This document shows positions 16,061 to 24,252 of a stretch of 64,000 bases of DNA, in pieces. The translations under genes and the position numbers were made by a program. The notes below the pieces were generated by a model. It was not told the DNA's origin. It worked only from the letters and a program-made list of their open reading frames with translations, and searched no databases. Location: contig NZ_BNEA01000007.1 in NCBI RefSeq assembly GCF_016860525.1, forward strand, positions 372,001-436,000. The letters are read 5' to 3'. Position 1 is the first letter of the stretch. Every line of letters begins with the position of its first letter. Source of the stretch: Streptomyces rubradiris (GTDB taxonomy: Bacteria; Actinomycetota; Actinomycetes; Streptomycetales; Streptomycetaceae).

Positions 16061-16718
16061 AGCCCTATGCGAGAAAGAGGGAACCGACCCTGGGCAGAAT
16101 TGCTCCGGGAGAACAGGCCATCGTCATTATCGTGATCGCGTTTGTCCCGTACGGCGCTTGGTCCGATCACTCTCGATCAACACACCTGACATTGCCGCAG
16201 GTTGTCCGATCATCCGCATGATGCCCGCCCGGGTACGCGCCTCACCTCTGTCAGTGATCTTCGCCGTCATCGGCCTGCGTTCCGGCGCGGAACGCGTACC
16301 TTTTGCCAGGTGATCGCAGTCCTTTTCCCCGGGCGAGGCGCCCATCAGTCCGGTTCGGGCGCGGAATTCTCCGGACAGTGTCCGGAGCCCGCCCACCGCG
16401 CCCGGCGGGAAGGGCACGGCTGTCACCGCCATCCCGCCCGGGCTCTCGACCGGGTACCGCGGCTCCGCGCCGAGCGAGTCCGCTGACCGGTTCCGTCCGA
16501 CCCGGTCCACCGACCGACTCCCCCTGACCCTCCCCACCGCCCGGATCCGCCCGGCCCGATCCGTCGGCCCGAACCGCCCGGGGCGCTCCACCGCACCCGT
16601 ATCCGCCCGGTCCGCTCCACCCCACTCGAATACGCCGAACCCTGATCCGCCGGCCCGGAACCACTCGGCCCGCGCTACCGACCCGTACCCCCGCCCCTCT
16701 CCCCGTCTGGACGACGCC
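16061..16718. other. Long intergenic region with palindrome and low-complexity DNA
   Basis: There is no gene in about 660 bases. The left part (16080-16320) has ordinary composition with several short AT-richer patches (CATTATCGTGATCGCG, CGATCACTCTCGATCAAC) that could hold promoters. A perfect 19-bp palindrome is at 16369-16387. From about 16420 to 16700 the sequence is a degenerate array of CCGNNCCG-like words with no coding signal. It may be decayed repeat DNA or the leader of the MFS gene at 16719. Confidence 0.5.
16369..16387. promoter_or_regulatory. Perfect 19-bp palindrome, orphan operator candidate
   Basis: CTCCGGACA-G-TGTCCGGAG has 9-bp arms around one central base. It lies 331 bases upstream of the MFS gene, and no regulator gene is adjacent. 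Confidence 0.45.
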
Positions 16719-18311
16719 ATGTCCCTGCCGCGTACCGGCCCGCCCTCGCCCGCCGCCGCCCCCGCCGTGCCCCGATCCAGGCGCTGCCGCCCCGGTGCCG
16801 TGCTCGTCGTCGAGTCCGTGGCCGTCTTCATGGTCATGCTCGACAACCTCGCGATGAACAACGCGCTCCCCGACATCGGCAGGGACCTGGCCGTGGGCGT
16901 CGGCGGCCTGGAGTGGGTCGTGGCCTCGTACACGCTGGTCCTGGCGGCCTTCCTGCTGCCGGGCAGCATCGTCGGGGAACGGCTGGGGCGGCGCCGGCTG
17001 TTCCTCGCCGGACTGGCCGCGTTCACCCTGGGGTCGGCGCTCGGGGCGACGGCGGACAGCTGGGCGATGCTCGTCACCGGCCGGATCGTCCAGGGCGCGG
17101 GAGGCGCGGCCCTGCTGCCGTCCAGCGCCGCCCTGCTGCGGCAGGTCTTCCCCGAGGATGCCACCCGGGCCAGGGCGCTCGGGCTGCGCGGCGCCGCGTC
17201 CGGCCTGGGGCTCGCCCTGGGCCCGGTGATCGGCGGTCCGCTCGTGGAGCGGTTCGGCTGGCAGAGCGTGCTGTTGATCAACGTGCCGATCGGCGTGTGC
17301 CTGCTGCTGTTCGGCGCGTTCTTCCTGCCGTACGCGCCGCCGTGCCGCAGCCGCCCCTGGGACCTGCCCGGACAGGCGCTGGCGGCCGTCGGCGTCGGCG
17401 GGCTGATCTTCGCGCTCATCCAGGGGCCGTCGGAGGGCTGGACCGACCCGGCCGTCCTGGCCGGGTTCACCGCGGCCGGGCTGGCGCTGCCCGCCCTGCT
17501 GGCCGTGGAGGCGCGCGCCGCCGAGCCGATGATCGATCTGTCCTTCTTCCGCGACCGGCTCTGCGCGGTGGCCGCGCTGGCCGGTTTCTCCACGAGCCTG
17601 GCCCTGTTCGGGGCGATCTTCTTCCTGTCGCTGTACCTCCAGTACATCCTCGGCTGGTCGCCGGCCGGCGCCGGCCTCGTCTTCCTGCTGGCGTCCGCGT
17701 TCATCGTGGTCACGGGCCCCGTCGCGGGCAGGCTGTCCGCGCGCCGGAGCGCCTTCCGGCCGCTGCTGGTCGGCGTCACGCTGTGCCCGCTCGCGCTGGC
17801 GGGGCTCGCCGGGTACGGGGAGAACGCGCGCTACGCCGAGTACTGCTGGGTCCTGCCGGTCATCGGGGTGTGCGTGAGCCTGACGTTCGTACCGGTCAAC
17901 GTCATCGTCGTGCAGCGGGTTCGCGGCCCGCGGGCCGGCATGGCCACCGCGATCGCCGAGACGCTGCGCGAACTCGGCGGTGTCACCGGCGTGGCGGCGC
18001 TCGGGGCGGTACTCAACTCCCGGATGCGGGACTCGTTCCTGCGCCAGGCGGAGGCCGTCCTCCCGGCGGACCAGGCGACCGCGCTGGCCGACCGTGCCCT
18101 GGCCCACGGGCCGGCGGCGGCGCTCGCCGGTCCGGGCGCCGGTGCGGTGCGCCGCTGGTTCCACGCCGCGTTCCTCGACGGTCTGCACGCGGCGCTGTAC
18201 ACGGGGGCCGTGGCCACGGCCGTGGTGGCGGTGTGCACCTACCTGATGGTCCGCACGCCGGCGGCGGCGCCGGCCGACGAGCCGGGCGCGCTGGTGCGGC
18301 CGACGGCGTAG
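16719..18311 (+). CDS. MFS exporter, DHA2/EmrB type
   Basis: This 530-residue pump of the 14-helix drug:proton antiporter family has an N-terminal cytoplasmic tail of about 28 residues. Helix 1 carries the motif D1-like VVESVAVFMVMLDNLAMNNALPDIG. Motif A is ERLGRRRLFLAG and motif C is GLGLALGPVIGGPLVERFGW. The ATG at 16719 has only a weak ribosome site. Its last 18 bases form the first unit of a 90-bp tandem repeat shared with the start region of the next gene. It may export the product of the downstream ATP-grasp-like enzyme, which is inference from proximity. Confidence 0.92.
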   Translation: MSLPRTGPPSPAAAPAVPRSRRCRPGAVLVVESVAVFMVMLDNLAMNNALPDIGRDLAVGVGGLEWVVASYTLVLAAFLLPGSIVGERLGRRRLFLAGLAAFTLGSALGATADSWAMLVTGRIVQGAGGAALLPSSAALLRQVFPEDATRARALGLRGAASGLGLALGPVIGGPLVERFGWQSVLLINVPIGVCLLLFGAFFLPYAPPCRSRPWDLPGQALAAVGVGGLIFALIQGPSEGWTDPAVLAGFTAAGLALPALLAVEARAAEPMIDLSFFRDRLCAVAALAGFSTSLALFGAIFFLSLYLQYILGWSPAGAGLVFLLASAFIVVTGPVAGRLSARRSAFRPLLVGVTLCPLALAGLAGYGENARYAEYCWVLPVIGVCVSLTFVPVNVIVVQRVRGPRAGMATAIAETLRELGGVTGVAALGAVLNSRMRDSFLRQAEAVLPADQATALADRALAHGPAAALAGPGAGAVRRWFHAAFLDGLHAALYTGAVATAVVAVCTYLMVRTPAAAPADEPGALVRPTA

Positions 18312-18575
18312 CCCGCATGGACACGGGGCGGAGCGCTCCGCCGGGAGGGAGGCGGACCCGGAGACGGCCCGGATGTGTCCCTGTGCGGCCGACGGCGTAG
18401 CCCACGCGGGCTCGGCACCGAGCGCTCCGGCAGGAGGGCGGCATACGCGGGGACGGCCCGGATGTGCCGTGCCCCCTGCCCGGACGTCGGCGTAGCCCGC
18501 GCGGGCGCGGCGCCGGGCGCTCCCGCAGGATGGGAAGCGGGAGGGAGGCGGACGTGGAGCGCGGCCCGGATGTGA
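18294..18575 (+). repeat. Imperfect tandem repeat of about 90 bp, three units
   Basis: The block GTGCGGCCGACGGCGTAG (18294 and 18383; diverged at 18478) is followed each time by a CCCRCG...GAGCGCTCC-like segment and ends in GGCCCGGATGTG (18367, 18457, 18561). Unit spacing is 89 and about 95 bp. Unit 1 starts in the MFS stop region and unit 3 ends in the first codons of the ATP-grasp-like gene. It was probably created by local duplication. Confidence 0.6.
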
Positions 18576-19927
18576 CCCTGTGCGACCTGTGGCCCCGGCT
18601 GCCCGGCGGGGCCCGCTCGGAACTGATGCGGCGCGCCGCCGAGGCCGACTGGTGGGTTCTCGACGCGCTGCCGAGCCGCTGGGAGGCGCTGCGCCCGCTG
18701 GTCTTCGCCGAGGCGGACTACCAGCGGTTCGGCGAGCTGGCCGCGGGCGTGCTGCGGTGCGCGCTCCTCGCCTGCCGGCGCCGGGCCGGGACCGCCGGCG
18801 AGCTGTGCCGGGCGCTGGACGACCACCGTGAGCCGCGGCTTCTGGACCCGGCGCAGCCGCTGTCCGACCCCGCGCTGTTGCGCGTGGCCCGTCCCGACGC
18901 GCTGGTGGCCGGGGGCAGGCCCTGGTTCGTGGAGCTGAACACCGGTCCCAACGTCTACGGTGTCCCGGGCCTGGAGCGGCGCGCCGCGGCGTTCGCCCGC
19001 GGCTGGCCGGACGGCGCACCGGCCGAGCCGCCTTCGACCCTGCGCGCCAGAGCGGTGGCCCTCGCCGGAGCGGTGCCGGAGCCGGTGCCGGGCGGCGGGC
19101 GCCGCCGGGTGCTGGTGCCGACCTGGCGGGCGGCCTCGGGTATCGCGGCGAAGCTCGGCGGCGCCGGCGCGTTGCGCCGCTATCTGCGGCCGGCCGCGGA
19201 GGCCGCGGAGGCGGTGGGGCTGGAGGTGACGGTCGCGGACCTGTCCGAGGTGCGCGGTGGCGCCGCCGGGCTGTGGGTGGGCGGGGACCGCGTCGATGTG
19301 GTCTTCAATCAGTTCGTCGGTTCCGTGGTGGCGGACACGGCGGCCCTGGGTGTGCTGCGCGAGGCGGTACGGGCCCGGAGCGTGCGGTTGTTCGTGCCGG
19401 AAGCGGCGTGTCTGCTCAGCGCCAAGCAGGTGCTGGCCTGGATGCACGAGGATCTGGACCTGTACGCGCCCGAGGACCGGGCGCTGGTCCTGGGGCATGT
19501 GCCGTGGACGGCGTGGCTGGGCCCCGGGCAGTCCGCCGAACGGCGCCGGGACGTCCTGGCGCGTGCCGTGCGGGAGCGGGCCGGTCTCGTCGTCAAGCCG
19601 TCGCGCGGCCACGGCGGTACGGGTTTCGTCGCCGGTGTCGAGGTCGCCGCCGGTGACTGGGCCGGCCTGCTGGCGCGGCGGTCCCGCGAGGAGACGCTGG
19701 TCCTCCAGCACCGGATCGTGCCGGACACCACGTGGATGCATGTCCGGAGTGCCGACGGCACGCGGGAGACGGCCCGGGTGCCGTTCGTCGTCTCCCCGTT
19801 CCTGGTGAACGGCCGCACGGCGGGCGCCTACGTCCGTCACGGGAGCCCCGGGACGGCCTCCGGTGCGCCGGTGAACACCGCGGCGGGAGCGGTCTCCAAC
19901 ACGGTGCTGCTGCTCCCGTCCCCGTGA
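18554..19927 (+). CDS. ATP-grasp-like enzyme of unknown specificity
   Basis: This 457-residue protein resembles ATP-grasp ligases, possibly circularly permuted. The segment FVELNTGPNVYGVPG (about residue 115) resembles the metal/substrate loop (E-x-N), and LVVKPSRGHGGTGFVAG (about residue 347) is a nucleotide-binding loop with Lys and Gly-rich turn. VPTWRAASGIAAKLGGAGALRRYL lies between them. The GTG at 18554 has a GGGAGGGAGG site; an ATG at 18530 is an alternative. It could join an amino acid or peptide to an amine, with the upstream MFS pump as exporter. No named family was recognised with certainty. Confidence 0.6.
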   Translation: MERGPDVTLCDLWPRLPGGARSELMRRAAEADWWVLDALPSRWEALRPLVFAEADYQRFGELAAGVLRCALLACRRRAGTAGELCRALDDHREPRLLDPAQPLSDPALLRVARPDALVAGGRPWFVELNTGPNVYGVPGLERRAAAFARGWPDGAPAEPPSTLRARAVALAGAVPEPVPGGGRRRVLVPTWRAASGIAAKLGGAGALRRYLRPAAEAAEAVGLEVTVADLSEVRGGAAGLWVGGDRVDVVFNQFVGSVVADTAALGVLREAVRARSVRLFVPEAACLLSAKQVLAWMHEDLDLYAPEDRALVLGHVPWTAWLGPGQSAERRRDVLARAVRERAGLVVKPSRGHGGTGFVAGVEVAAGDWAGLLARRSREETLVLQHRIVPDTTWMHVRSADGTRETARVPFVVSPFLVNGRTAGAYVRHGSPGTASGAPVNTAAGAVSNTVLLLPSP

Positions 19928-19980
19928 CACCAGTCTCCCGGTGCGGGGGATCTTGCCGACCGGTCCCCTCGCCCGGCATA

Positions 19981-20003
19981 GTGAGTTTGAAAATCCAACT
20001 CAC
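19981..20003. promoter_or_regulatory. Inverted-repeat operator (TetR-like) without adjacent regulator
   Basis: GTGAGTTTG-AAAAT-CCAACTCAC has arms symmetric at 8 of 9 positions. A further half-site, GACTCAC, follows at 20008-20014. It lies 27 bases upstream of the iron-sulfur protein start and is AT-rich relative to its surroundings. Confidence 0.55.
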
Positions 20004-20030
20004 AGTCCGACTCACAGGGAGCGTGCCGGG

Positions 20031-21119
20031 ATGCGCGAACCACATGTCACGGAGGGAGCCGGGCGGCCGAAGCTACCCGCGAAGCTCGCCGGCCATCCGT
20101 CCGTACGGGCCGTCCTCGCCCGCCGGGACTCCGGAGCGGCGGACGAGCCCCCGCAGGTGATCGACGCGCAGTGGCTGCGGGAGCTGTGCCTGGCCGCCGG
20201 TGCCGACGACGCCGCGGCGGTGAGCCTCGGCCACCCGGACCTCGCCGGGGAACGCGAGCACGCGCTGACCGCCCTCCCGGGCACCCGCACCCTCGTCTCG
20301 CTCGTGGTGCGGATGAACCGCGACAACTACCGCTCGCCCGCCCGCAGCGTGGCGAACCAGGAGTTCCACCAGGCCGACGAACAGATCAACCACGCCGCCC
20401 GGGCGGTCACCCGGGCCCTGCAGGACGCCGGCTACCGCGCGCTGAACCCGTCGGCCGGCTTCCCGCAGGAGATGGAGCGGTTCCCGGGCCGTATCTGGGT
20501 GGTGGCGCACAAGACGGTCGCCGTGGCGGCGGGCCTCGGCGTGATGGGGCTGCACCGCAACGTCATCCACCCGAAGTTCGGCTCCTTCGTCCTGCTGGCC
20601 ACCGTGCTGGTGGACGCGGAGGTGAGCGCCTACGGGCAGCCGCTGGACCACAACCCGTGCATCGACTGCAAGTTGTGCGTCGCCGCCTGCCCCGTCGGCG
20701 CCCTCACGAAGGACGGCGACTTCGACTTCATGGCCTGCGTCACGCACAACTACCGGGAGTTCATGAGCGGGTTCACCGACTGGGCGCAGACGGTGGCGGA
20801 CAGCGCGGACGCCACCGACTTCCGCTCCCGCGTCACCGATCCCGAGAACGCGTCGATGTGGCAGAGCCTGGCGTTCAAGCCGAACTACAAGTCCGGTTAC
20901 TGCGTGGCCGTCTGCCCCGCCGGTGAGGACGTCCTCGGCCCCTACCTCGACGACCGCAAGGGGTTCATGGACACGGTGCTGCGCCCGCTCCAGGACAAGG
21001 CCGAGACCCTGTACGTCCTGCCGGACTCCGACGCGCAGCGGTACGCGGAGCGCCGCTTCCCGCACAAGCCCGTCAAGGAAGTCACCGGCGGCTGGCGGCC
21101 CCGGCCGCGGGAGTCCTGA
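20031..21119 (+). CDS. 4Fe-4S protein related to epoxyqueuosine reductase (QueG) / reductive dehalogenase fold
   Basis: The 362 residues comprise an N-terminal corrinoid-binding-like domain and a C-terminal ferredoxin domain. NPCIDCKLCVAACPVGAL gives a full C-x2-C-x2-C-x3-CP motif; a second, partial site is CVTHNY plus GYCVAVCPAG. It is shorter on the second cluster than true QueG, so the identity as tRNA epoxyqueuosine reductase is doubtful; a stand-alone iron-sulfur redox enzyme is equally likely. The ATG at 20031 is set close to the upstream operator. Regulation by a TetR-type repressor encoded elsewhere is inferred. Confidence 0.7.
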   Translation: MREPHVTEGAGRPKLPAKLAGHPSVRAVLARRDSGAADEPPQVIDAQWLRELCLAAGADDAAAVSLGHPDLAGEREHALTALPGTRTLVSLVVRMNRDNYRSPARSVANQEFHQADEQINHAARAVTRALQDAGYRALNPSAGFPQEMERFPGRIWVVAHKTVAVAAGLGVMGLHRNVIHPKFGSFVLLATVLVDAEVSAYGQPLDHNPCIDCKLCVAACPVGALTKDGDFDFMACVTHNYREFMSGFTDWAQTVADSADATDFRSRVTDPENASMWQSLAFKPNYKSGYCVAVCPAGEDVLGPYLDDRKGFMDTVLRPLQDKAETLYVLPDSDAQRYAERRFPHKPVKEVTGGWRPRPRES

Positions 21120-21276
21120 AGGCTCTACGGCTGGTCCGGCCGCCGAGGCCGACGGGGAGGTGAGCGCCCTCCGCCGCCCCTCGGACCCGGCGGCACAGTC
21201 ACCGCGGATGGCATCGGCACAATCGTTCCCGGGGCCGGCAACGGCCTTCCCCAGAGCGGGAGAACCCCCGGCCGGG

Positions 21277-21297
21277 GGTGGTGTCAAAGCCACCACC
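21277..21297. promoter_or_regulatory. Inverted repeat upstream of the CPBP gene
   Basis: GGTGGTG-TCAAAGC-CACCACC has perfect 7-bp arms and lies 56 bases before the ATG at 21354. It may be an operator or part of a hairpin with the adjoining CCCCCGGCCGGGGG palindrome at 21265-21278. Confidence 0.3.
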
Positions 21298-21353
21298 GAT
21301 ACGTGCCCCAGCCGCATTCCGCGCCCCCGCACGACCCCGTAGCGTCCCCCGGC

Positions 21354-22316
21354 ATGACACTCTCCACAAGCTTCCTGCCCGTCGTGAAGGGGCGGCGCGG
21401 CCTCTTGGTCTACCTCGGCGTCGCCTACCTCTGCATGTGGGCGGCCATGTCACCGCTGCTGCTCGGCGGTTACCACCGCGGTGACGCACGCGAGGCGACC
21501 GGTGCGTTGCAAGAGGTGTGCATCGCGGCCGCGATGCTCGCACCCGCCCTCGCCGCCATCCTCGTCGTCCACCGGGTCGAGCGCGGCGGCCGGGTACGGG
21601 ACACGCTCGCCCTGCGGTGGCCGAGACCGTGGGGACGTACCGCACTGGCGTGCCTGACGGCCTTCGCCGTCCCGTGCGGGCTCACGGCGGCCGCCCTTGC
21701 CCTCGGCACCCTGGCCGGCCGCTACCCGTTCGGCGGCGTGCACTGGAGCGGGCTCGGCGGCTGGGCGGCCGGGGCCGTGCTGGGCATGCTGGTGTCGCTC
21801 CCGCTGTTCTTCGGCGAGGAGTTGGGCTGGCAGGGATACCTCTTCCCGCGTCTCGCGGGGGACGGCGGCGGCCGGAGCCTGGTCCGGGCGTACGCGGTCA
21901 CCGGCGCGGCCTTCGCCCTGTGGCATCTGCCCACGCTGCTGATGGGCGGCCAGTACCCGGGCCGGCCCTGGTACGTGTCGGTGCCCGCCATGCTGGTGAG
22001 CTGCGTCCTGATCCTGCCGGTCTTCACCTGGCTCAGGCTGCGGTCGGGGTCGGTCGTGCCCGCCGTCATCGGGCACGCGTTCGTCAGTTCGATGAGTGTC
22101 GGCATGGTCAAGGAGTTCGCCGATCCCACGGCGGCCCTGGATCCGCTGCACATGGGCATGGCCGGCTGGCCCGGCTGGGTCGCCACCGGCGCCTTCGTCG
22201 CGTTCCTGGCGCTGACCGGCCGCCTCCGGCCCTCGTTCCACGCTCGCGCCCGTACCGGCGAACTCCCCGCGGGTCACGTCGATTTCCGTTCCGAACAGCC
22301 CGCCCGCTCCCGCTGA
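21354..22316 (+). CDS. CPBP family intramembrane metalloprotease
   Basis: This 320-residue membrane protein has a C-terminal CPBP/Rce1-like domain. The metal-binding motifs are FGEELGWQGYLFP (Glu155-Glu156), FALWHLP and IGHAFVSS. About eight membrane helices are expected. In bacteria such proteins handle peptide maturation, immunity or membrane stress; the substrate here is unknown. The ATG at 21354 is favoured over an upstream start because the first helix begins about 15 residues later. Confidence 0.87.
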   Translation: MTLSTSFLPVVKGRRGLLVYLGVAYLCMWAAMSPLLLGGYHRGDAREATGALQEVCIAAAMLAPALAAILVVHRVERGGRVRDTLALRWPRPWGRTALACLTAFAVPCGLTAAALALGTLAGRYPFGGVHWSGLGGWAAGAVLGMLVSLPLFFGEELGWQGYLFPRLAGDGGGRSLVRAYAVTGAAFALWHLPTLLMGGQYPGRPWYVSVPAMLVSCVLILPVFTWLRLRSGSVVPAVIGHAFVSSMSVGMVKEFADPTAALDPLHMGMAGWPGWVATGAFVAFLALTGRLRPSFHARARTGELPAGHVDFRSEQPARSR

Positions 22317-22340
22317 GGCGGCGGCTCGTACCCTGTTCCC

Positions 22341-23297
22341 GTGCCGTCCTCCCGTATGCGTCGTGTCACCGTCCTGGTGCTGGAAGGAGCCAAGCCGCTC
22401 GATGTCGGCATTCCCGCCCAGGTGTTCACGACCCGGGCGAGCATGCCGTACGAGGTGCGGGTGTGCGGCGCCGCGCCCGGCCTGGTGACCGGCGGTGACG
22501 GCCTGTCGTACCACGTCGCCCACGGCCTCGACGCGCTGGAGTGGGCCGAGACCGTCTTCATCCCCGGCTACCGGTTCCCGGACCGCGAAGACCCGCCGGC
22601 CGCCGTGGTCGAGGCGCTGCTCGCCGCCCACACCCGGGGCGCGCGGCTCGCCGCCATCTCGACGGGCGCCTTCGCGCTCGCCGCCACGGGCCTGCTCGAC
22701 GGCAGGCGTGCCACGACCCACTGGCACTACACCCGGGCGCTCAGGGCGAAGCATCCGCTGGTCCGGGTCGACGAGAACGTCCTGTTCGTCGACGAGGGCA
22801 GCGTGCTGACGTCGGCCGGTGCCGCCTCGGGCATCGACCTGTGCCTGCACATCCTGCGGGGGGACCTCGGGGTGGCCGCGTCGAACCACGCGGCCCGGCG
22901 CCTGGTCGCGGCCCCCTACCGCAGCGGCGGTCAGGCGCAGTACGTGCCGCGCAGCCTGCCCGAGCCGCTCGGCGAGCGGTTCGCCGCCACCCGCGAGTGG
23001 GCGCTGCACCGGCTCGGCGAACCCCTCACCCTCAAGGCGCTCGCCCGGCACGCGGCGGTCTCGCCGCGCACCCTCTCCCGGCGCTTCGTCGAGGACACGG
23101 GGTACACACCGATGCAGTGGGTCATGCGGGCCCGCGTGGACCTGGCCCGCGAACTGCTGGAGCGTACGGAACGCAGCGTGGAGCAGATCGCCGCCGACGT
23201 CGGTCTCGGCACCGGTACGAACCTGCGCACCCACTTCCAGCGCATCCTCGGCACCACCCCGACCGAGTACCGGCGCACCTTCGTCCGGCGGGACTAG
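22341..23297 (+). CDS. GlxA-type AraC family regulator (DJ-1/PfpI domain plus HTH)
   Basis: The 318 residues have an N-terminal class I glutamine-amidotransferase-like domain (VTVLVLEGAKPLDVGIPAQVF; ISTGAFALAATGLLDGRRATTHW, where the nucleophile Cys is replaced by Thr so it is a sensor). A C-terminal AraC double helix-turn-helix follows (PLTLKALARHAAVSPRTLSRRF and SVEQIAADVGLGTGTNLRTHFQRILGTTPTEYR). The start is GTG at 22341. The target is unknown; it is followed closely by two LysR genes on the same strand. Confidence 0.92.
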   Translation: MPSSRMRRVTVLVLEGAKPLDVGIPAQVFTTRASMPYEVRVCGAAPGLVTGGDGLSYHVAHGLDALEWAETVFIPGYRFPDREDPPAAVVEALLAAHTRGARLAAISTGAFALAATGLLDGRRATTHWHYTRALRAKHPLVRVDENVLFVDEGSVLTSAGAASGIDLCLHILRGDLGVAASNHAARRLVAAPYRSGGQAQYVPRSLPEPLGERFAATREWALHRLGEPLTLKALARHAAVSPRTLSRRFVEDTGYTPMQWVMRARVDLARELLERTERSVEQIAADVGLGTGTNLRTHFQRILGTTPTEYRRTFVRRD

Positions 23298-23343
23298 CCT
23301 CCTGCGGCGGGGATCGCGTGCCGGTCCGGGTACGGTGCGGAGC

Positions 23344-24252
23344 GTGAACCGTCAGCAGCTGGAGTACTTCCTCGCGGTCGCCGAGCACGGCAGCCTCGGT
23401 CACGCGGCGGTGGCCGCCGGGGTGAGCCAGCCGTCGCTGTCGCAGGCCCTGGGCACCCTGGAGAAGGAGATGGGCGCGGCGCTGGTGCGCCGGGTGCGGC
23501 GGGGGGCCGTCCTCACTCCGGCGGGGCGGGCGTTCGTGCCCCACGCGCGGCTGCTGCTGCGTGAGCTGCGCCGGACGGGCGAGGTGATCGGCGGTCCGGA
23601 CGGCGGGCTGTCCGGGGAGCTGGACCTGGTCACCACGCCGGTGCTGGCCGTCGATCCCTGCGCCCCGCTCCTCGGGCGGTTCCGCGGGCTGCACCCCGAG
23701 GTGCGGGTGCGGGTCCAGGTCACCGACCGCGACGCGGAGGTGCCCGGCATGCTGGCGGACGGCCGGGCCGAGGTGGGCCTTGCCTACCTCCCCCTGGACA
23801 CGGACGGCATCGTGGTGCGCGCGCTGGCCGAGCACGAGATCATGGCCGTCTTCCCGCCCGACGAACCACCCCCGCCCGACCCGTTGCCGGTCCGGTGGCT
23901 GGCCGGCCGGGAGACGGTGGGGGTCACCGGGCACAGCCGTCAGCGCGCACTGGTGGGCGACCATCTGGCGGCCCACGGGGTGCGGCTGCGGCTCACCGTC
24001 GAGGTGGCGCACCGGGAGATGGTGGTTCCGCTGGTGCTGGCCGGGGCGGGCATGTCCTTCCTCGCCGGGAAGGCGGCGCGGTGGGCCGCCGGGCAGGGCG
24101 CGCGGGTCCGCCGGCTCGATCCGCCCCTGCGCCAGCGGTACGGGCTGGCGCATGGGCACGGCCGGTTGTCCCCGGCCGCCCGGGCGCTGGCCGGCCTGGC
24201 GGTGGCACCGGACGACGGAGCGTACGTGGGGGGTGGGTCCTTTGCCGGGTGA
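23344..24252 (+). CDS. LysR family transcriptional regulator
   Basis: The 302 residues start at GTG 23344. An N-terminal winged helix (QQLEYFLAVAEHGSLGHAAVAAGVSQPSLSQALGTLEKEMG) precedes a periplasmic-binding-like effector domain from about residue 90. Its last 20 bases overlap the start of a second LysR gene in another frame, so the two are translationally coupled. Both may control the convergent CoA-transferase and acyl-CoA dehydrogenase genes, but no target site is evident. Confidence 0.92.
   Translation: MNRQQLEYFLAVAEHGSLGHAAVAAGVSQPSLSQALGTLEKEMGAALVRRVRRGAVLTPAGRAFVPHARLLLRELRRTGEVIGGPDGGLSGELDLVTTPVLAVDPCAPLLGRFRGLHPEVRVRVQVTDRDAEVPGMLADGRAEVGLAYLPLDTDGIVVRALAEHEIMAVFPPDEPPPPDPLPVRWLAGRETVGVTGHSRQRALVGDHLAAHGVRLRLTVEVAHREMVVPLVLAGAGMSFLAGKAARWAAGQGARVRRLDPPLRQRYGLAHGHGRLSPAARALAGLAVAPDDGAYVGGGSFAG

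Noticed and set aside
18294..18575. CRISPR-like repeats
   Set aside because: There are only three imperfect units with no spacers of uniform length and no cas genes; this is a simple local duplication.
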